From the NCBI RefSeq assembly GCF_949282365.1, contig NZ_CASDOY010000028.1, forward strand, positions 1 to 23,319: a stretch of DNA of 23,319 nt. Direction: 5' to 3'. The notes beneath the pieces were generated by a model, which was not told the DNA's origin, did not search any database, and was given only the letters and a program-made list of their open reading frames with translations. Below, one piece after another: positions 23,177-23,319 of this stretch (position 1 is the first letter of the stretch; every line of letters starts with the position of its first letter). The position numbers and the translations under genes were made by a program. The DNA is from an uncultured Desulfovibrio sp. GTDB taxonomy: Bacteria; Desulfobacterota; Desulfovibrionia; Desulfovibrionales; Desulfovibrionaceae.

Positions 23177-23319
23177 GGACATCTCCTTGTCCGCCGGTAC
23201 TGCTGGCCGGACGGCAGGCCAGCATACCTCCAATGCCCGCCGGGTGCAAAGCCTCTGCCGCCGGTGCGGAGGCGCAGACGGCAGCCGTCCCGCGGGGCGC
23301 GGCGCACGGGAGCGGCAGG
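23177..23319. other. Right-edge upstream region of moeA
   Basis: 143 GC-rich bases upstream of the second moeA. No gene and no clear promoter boxes are seen apart from the AAGGAG site at 23183-23188. Confidence 0.4.

Overview
The window is high-GC bacterial chromosome. I read it as a member of the Desulfovibrio group (Desulfovibrionaceae). This is inference: it rests on the gene mix (a MoeA joined to a periplasmic-binding-protein-like domain beside a second MoeA, a CesT-like type III chaperone, lone larB, class II fba next to gap) and on general similarity of the proteins to ones I remember from that family, not on a search. Most of the window is housekeeping sequence with unusually long GC-rich intergenic stretches. 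I see no rRNA, tRNA, CRISPR array, insertion sequence or phage gene.

Layout. Positions 1-2031: a left-edge non-coding stretch with five 11-bp tandem repeats, a leftward small CesT-like type III secretion chaperone (409-798), a structured spacer, and leftward larB (1255-2031). Positions 2183-9607: three rightward core genes, each a separate unit: a PpiD/SurA-type peptidyl-prolyl isomerase, glmS, and an aconitase-superfamily hydratase of the YbhJ type. Each is followed by a clear intrinsic terminator, with gaps of 600-750 bases. The gap before the hydratase holds two tandem 69-bp units that look able to fold. Positions 10320-11384: a lower-GC gene for a PGN_0703-type PD-(D/E)XK nuclease with its own compact promoter. 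Positions 11477-14497, leftward: surE, its terminator, then fba and gap. Positions 14614-18013, rightward operon: YhaM-like HD exoribonuclease, tmk, an unknown 114-residue protein, and a histone-deacetylase-family enzyme with a C-terminal zinc ribbon whose start overlaps the unknown gene. Positions 18186-18596: a second low-GC insert, a free-standing ScoMcrA-type SRA-like domain with no nuclease domain. Positions 18781-23176, leftward: yqaA, then the MoeA-PBP fusion and a second MoeA, with strong palindromes between the two moe genes.

Functional themes: envelope protein folding and amino-sugar supply, lower glycolysis/gluconeogenesis (fba-gap), nucleotide and RNA metabolism (surE, HD exonuclease, tmk), and molybdenum/tungsten cofactor synthesis. 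The accessory content is two isolated genes whose families suggest a role in recognising or cutting foreign or modified DNA, each set between core genes.

The most unusual features are the low-GC nuclease and SRA singletons, the tandem 69-bp element, and a family of hairpin-plus-C-rich-tail repeats at gene 3' ends. Others are a GAPDH with the residue pattern of NADP-using enzymes and the palindromic sites upstream of the MoeA-PBP gene.
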